5,493 nt of DNA, taken from Phycisphaerales bacterium. Lineage in GTDB: Bacteria > Planctomycetota > Phycisphaerae > Phycisphaerales > SM1A02. The notes beneath the pieces were generated by a model that did no database searches, had not been told where the DNA came from, and saw nothing but the letters and a program-made list of their open reading frames with translations. The translations under genes were made by a program, and so were the position numbers. The stretch is taken from the NCBI GenBank assembly GCA_007127615.1, contig SKZB01000477.1:1-5493 (forward strand), written 5' to 3'. This document shows positions 5,156 to 5,493 of the stretch, one piece after another. How positions within the stretch are numbered: the stretch's first letter is position 1; each line of letters begins with the position of its first letter.

Positions 5156-5493
5156 GGACTTCGACGAGGAACGGCTTCTGCGTTCGGGTGCCGCGTCCCG
5201 GACGGCGTTGATCGATTGGTTCCTGAATCTCCTCGCCGTTGATCAGATGCGCGGGGAAGTTTCGCTTGATGTATTCGACATCGCTGCTGAAGAGTCCCGT
5301 TTCGGCGTCAATGGCGTTGCGGCCAAAGAGCCCGACGGTGACGATGCTGAGCCGCTTGTCGGAATCATGGTGAAAGTACGCCTCGTATCCCTGGCTTCGC
5401 AGTTCTCGCGCATACGCCTCGGACTGCCGTTGAATATCCGCGAGACTGATCCGCCCGCCGCTGTCGAAGTCGCCCCAGACGGCTACCTGAAGC
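5148..5493 (-). CDS. C-terminal part of a hypothetical, SPOR-like planctomycete protein (cut by right edge)
   Basis: On the minus strand an open frame enters from the right edge and ends at TGA (5150-5148), giving the last 114 residues of a protein whose start is outside the window. The visible part reads LQVAVWGDFDSGGRISLADI, then an alpha-helical stretch with QSEAYARELRSQGYEAYFHHD, then SDKRLSIVTVGLFG and a proline/basic tail ending in KPFLVEVPR. The alternation of a strand ('VAVWGDF'), a helix that collects residues ('A..Y.ARELRSQGYEAY'), and a second strand ('LSIVTVGLF') resembles SPOR-type repeats, which bind denuded peptidoglycan glycan strands. I recall planctomycete proteins of this general form. 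Without the N-terminus I cannot tell whether it is secreted, so SPOR function is a suggestion. The frame is favoured over its alternatives because it stays open to the edge, has amino-acid composition typical of a folded protein, and ends exactly at the convergent hairpin. Confidence 0.72.
   Translation of the reverse strand, partial: LQVAVWGDFDSGGRISLADIQRQSEAYARELRSQGYEAYFHHDSDKRLSIVTVGLFGRNAIDAETGLFSSDVEYIKRNFPAHLINGEEIQEPIDQRRPGRGTRTQKPFLVEVPR

Noticed and set aside
1..5493. tRNA, CRISPR, transposon or defence system
   Set aside because: No repeats, inverted ends, transposase or nuclease motifs, or cloverleaf-like sequence were seen on either strand; the genes belong to metabolic, pilus and membrane families.

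Overview
The window is GC-rich (my estimate is above 60 %) and tightly packed, with seven protein-coding genes, two of them cut by the window edges. I see no tRNA, rRNA, CRISPR array, insertion sequence or phage gene. The lineage signal points to Planctomycetota, possibly Phycisphaerae-like. The small membrane protein at 4647-5084 ends in a 'CPxCGYxL ... RCxECG' zinc ribbon, a motif I associate strongly with planctomycete proteins. The acyl-CoA carboxylase subunit, the short aldehyde-dehydrogenase-like protein and the C-terminal fragment at the right edge also resemble planctomycete proteins as I remember them. This assignment is inference; no database search was possible.

Left part (1-2409, minus strand): three genes read leftward with short gaps of 50 and 66 bp. 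In transcription order they are a biotin-dependent acyl-CoA carboxylase carboxyltransferase (beta) subunit, a small Rieske [2Fe-2S] ferredoxin, and the N-terminal part of an EamA/DMT-type membrane transporter that runs off the left edge. They may be co-transcribed. The biotin carboxylase/biotin carrier (alpha) subunit that the carboxyltransferase needs is not in the window.

Middle (2410-2527): a 118-bp divergent intergenic region must hold the start signals for the leftward cluster and for the rightward genes. I cannot recognise convincing -35/-10 boxes in it.

Right part (2528-5084, plus strand): first a PilT/PilU-family type IV pilus retraction ATPase with all nucleotide-binding motifs intact. 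After 55 bp comes a 300-residue aldehyde-dehydrogenase-like protein that has only the N-terminal, Rossmann-type part of the fold and lacks the catalytic residues. After 48 bp comes a two-helix membrane protein with a C-terminal zinc ribbon. A minus-strand gene enters from the right edge and ends at 5148, convergent with the zinc-ribbon gene. A perfect 9-bp inverted repeat lies at this junction and overlaps the stop codon of the minus-strand gene. The genes do not form one obvious pathway. The window looks like ordinary chromosomal housekeeping and accessory content, not a dedicated defence or mobile system. The most unusual items are the catalytically empty ALDH-like protein, the orphan carboxyltransferase with an atypical N-terminal insert, and the convergent hairpin.
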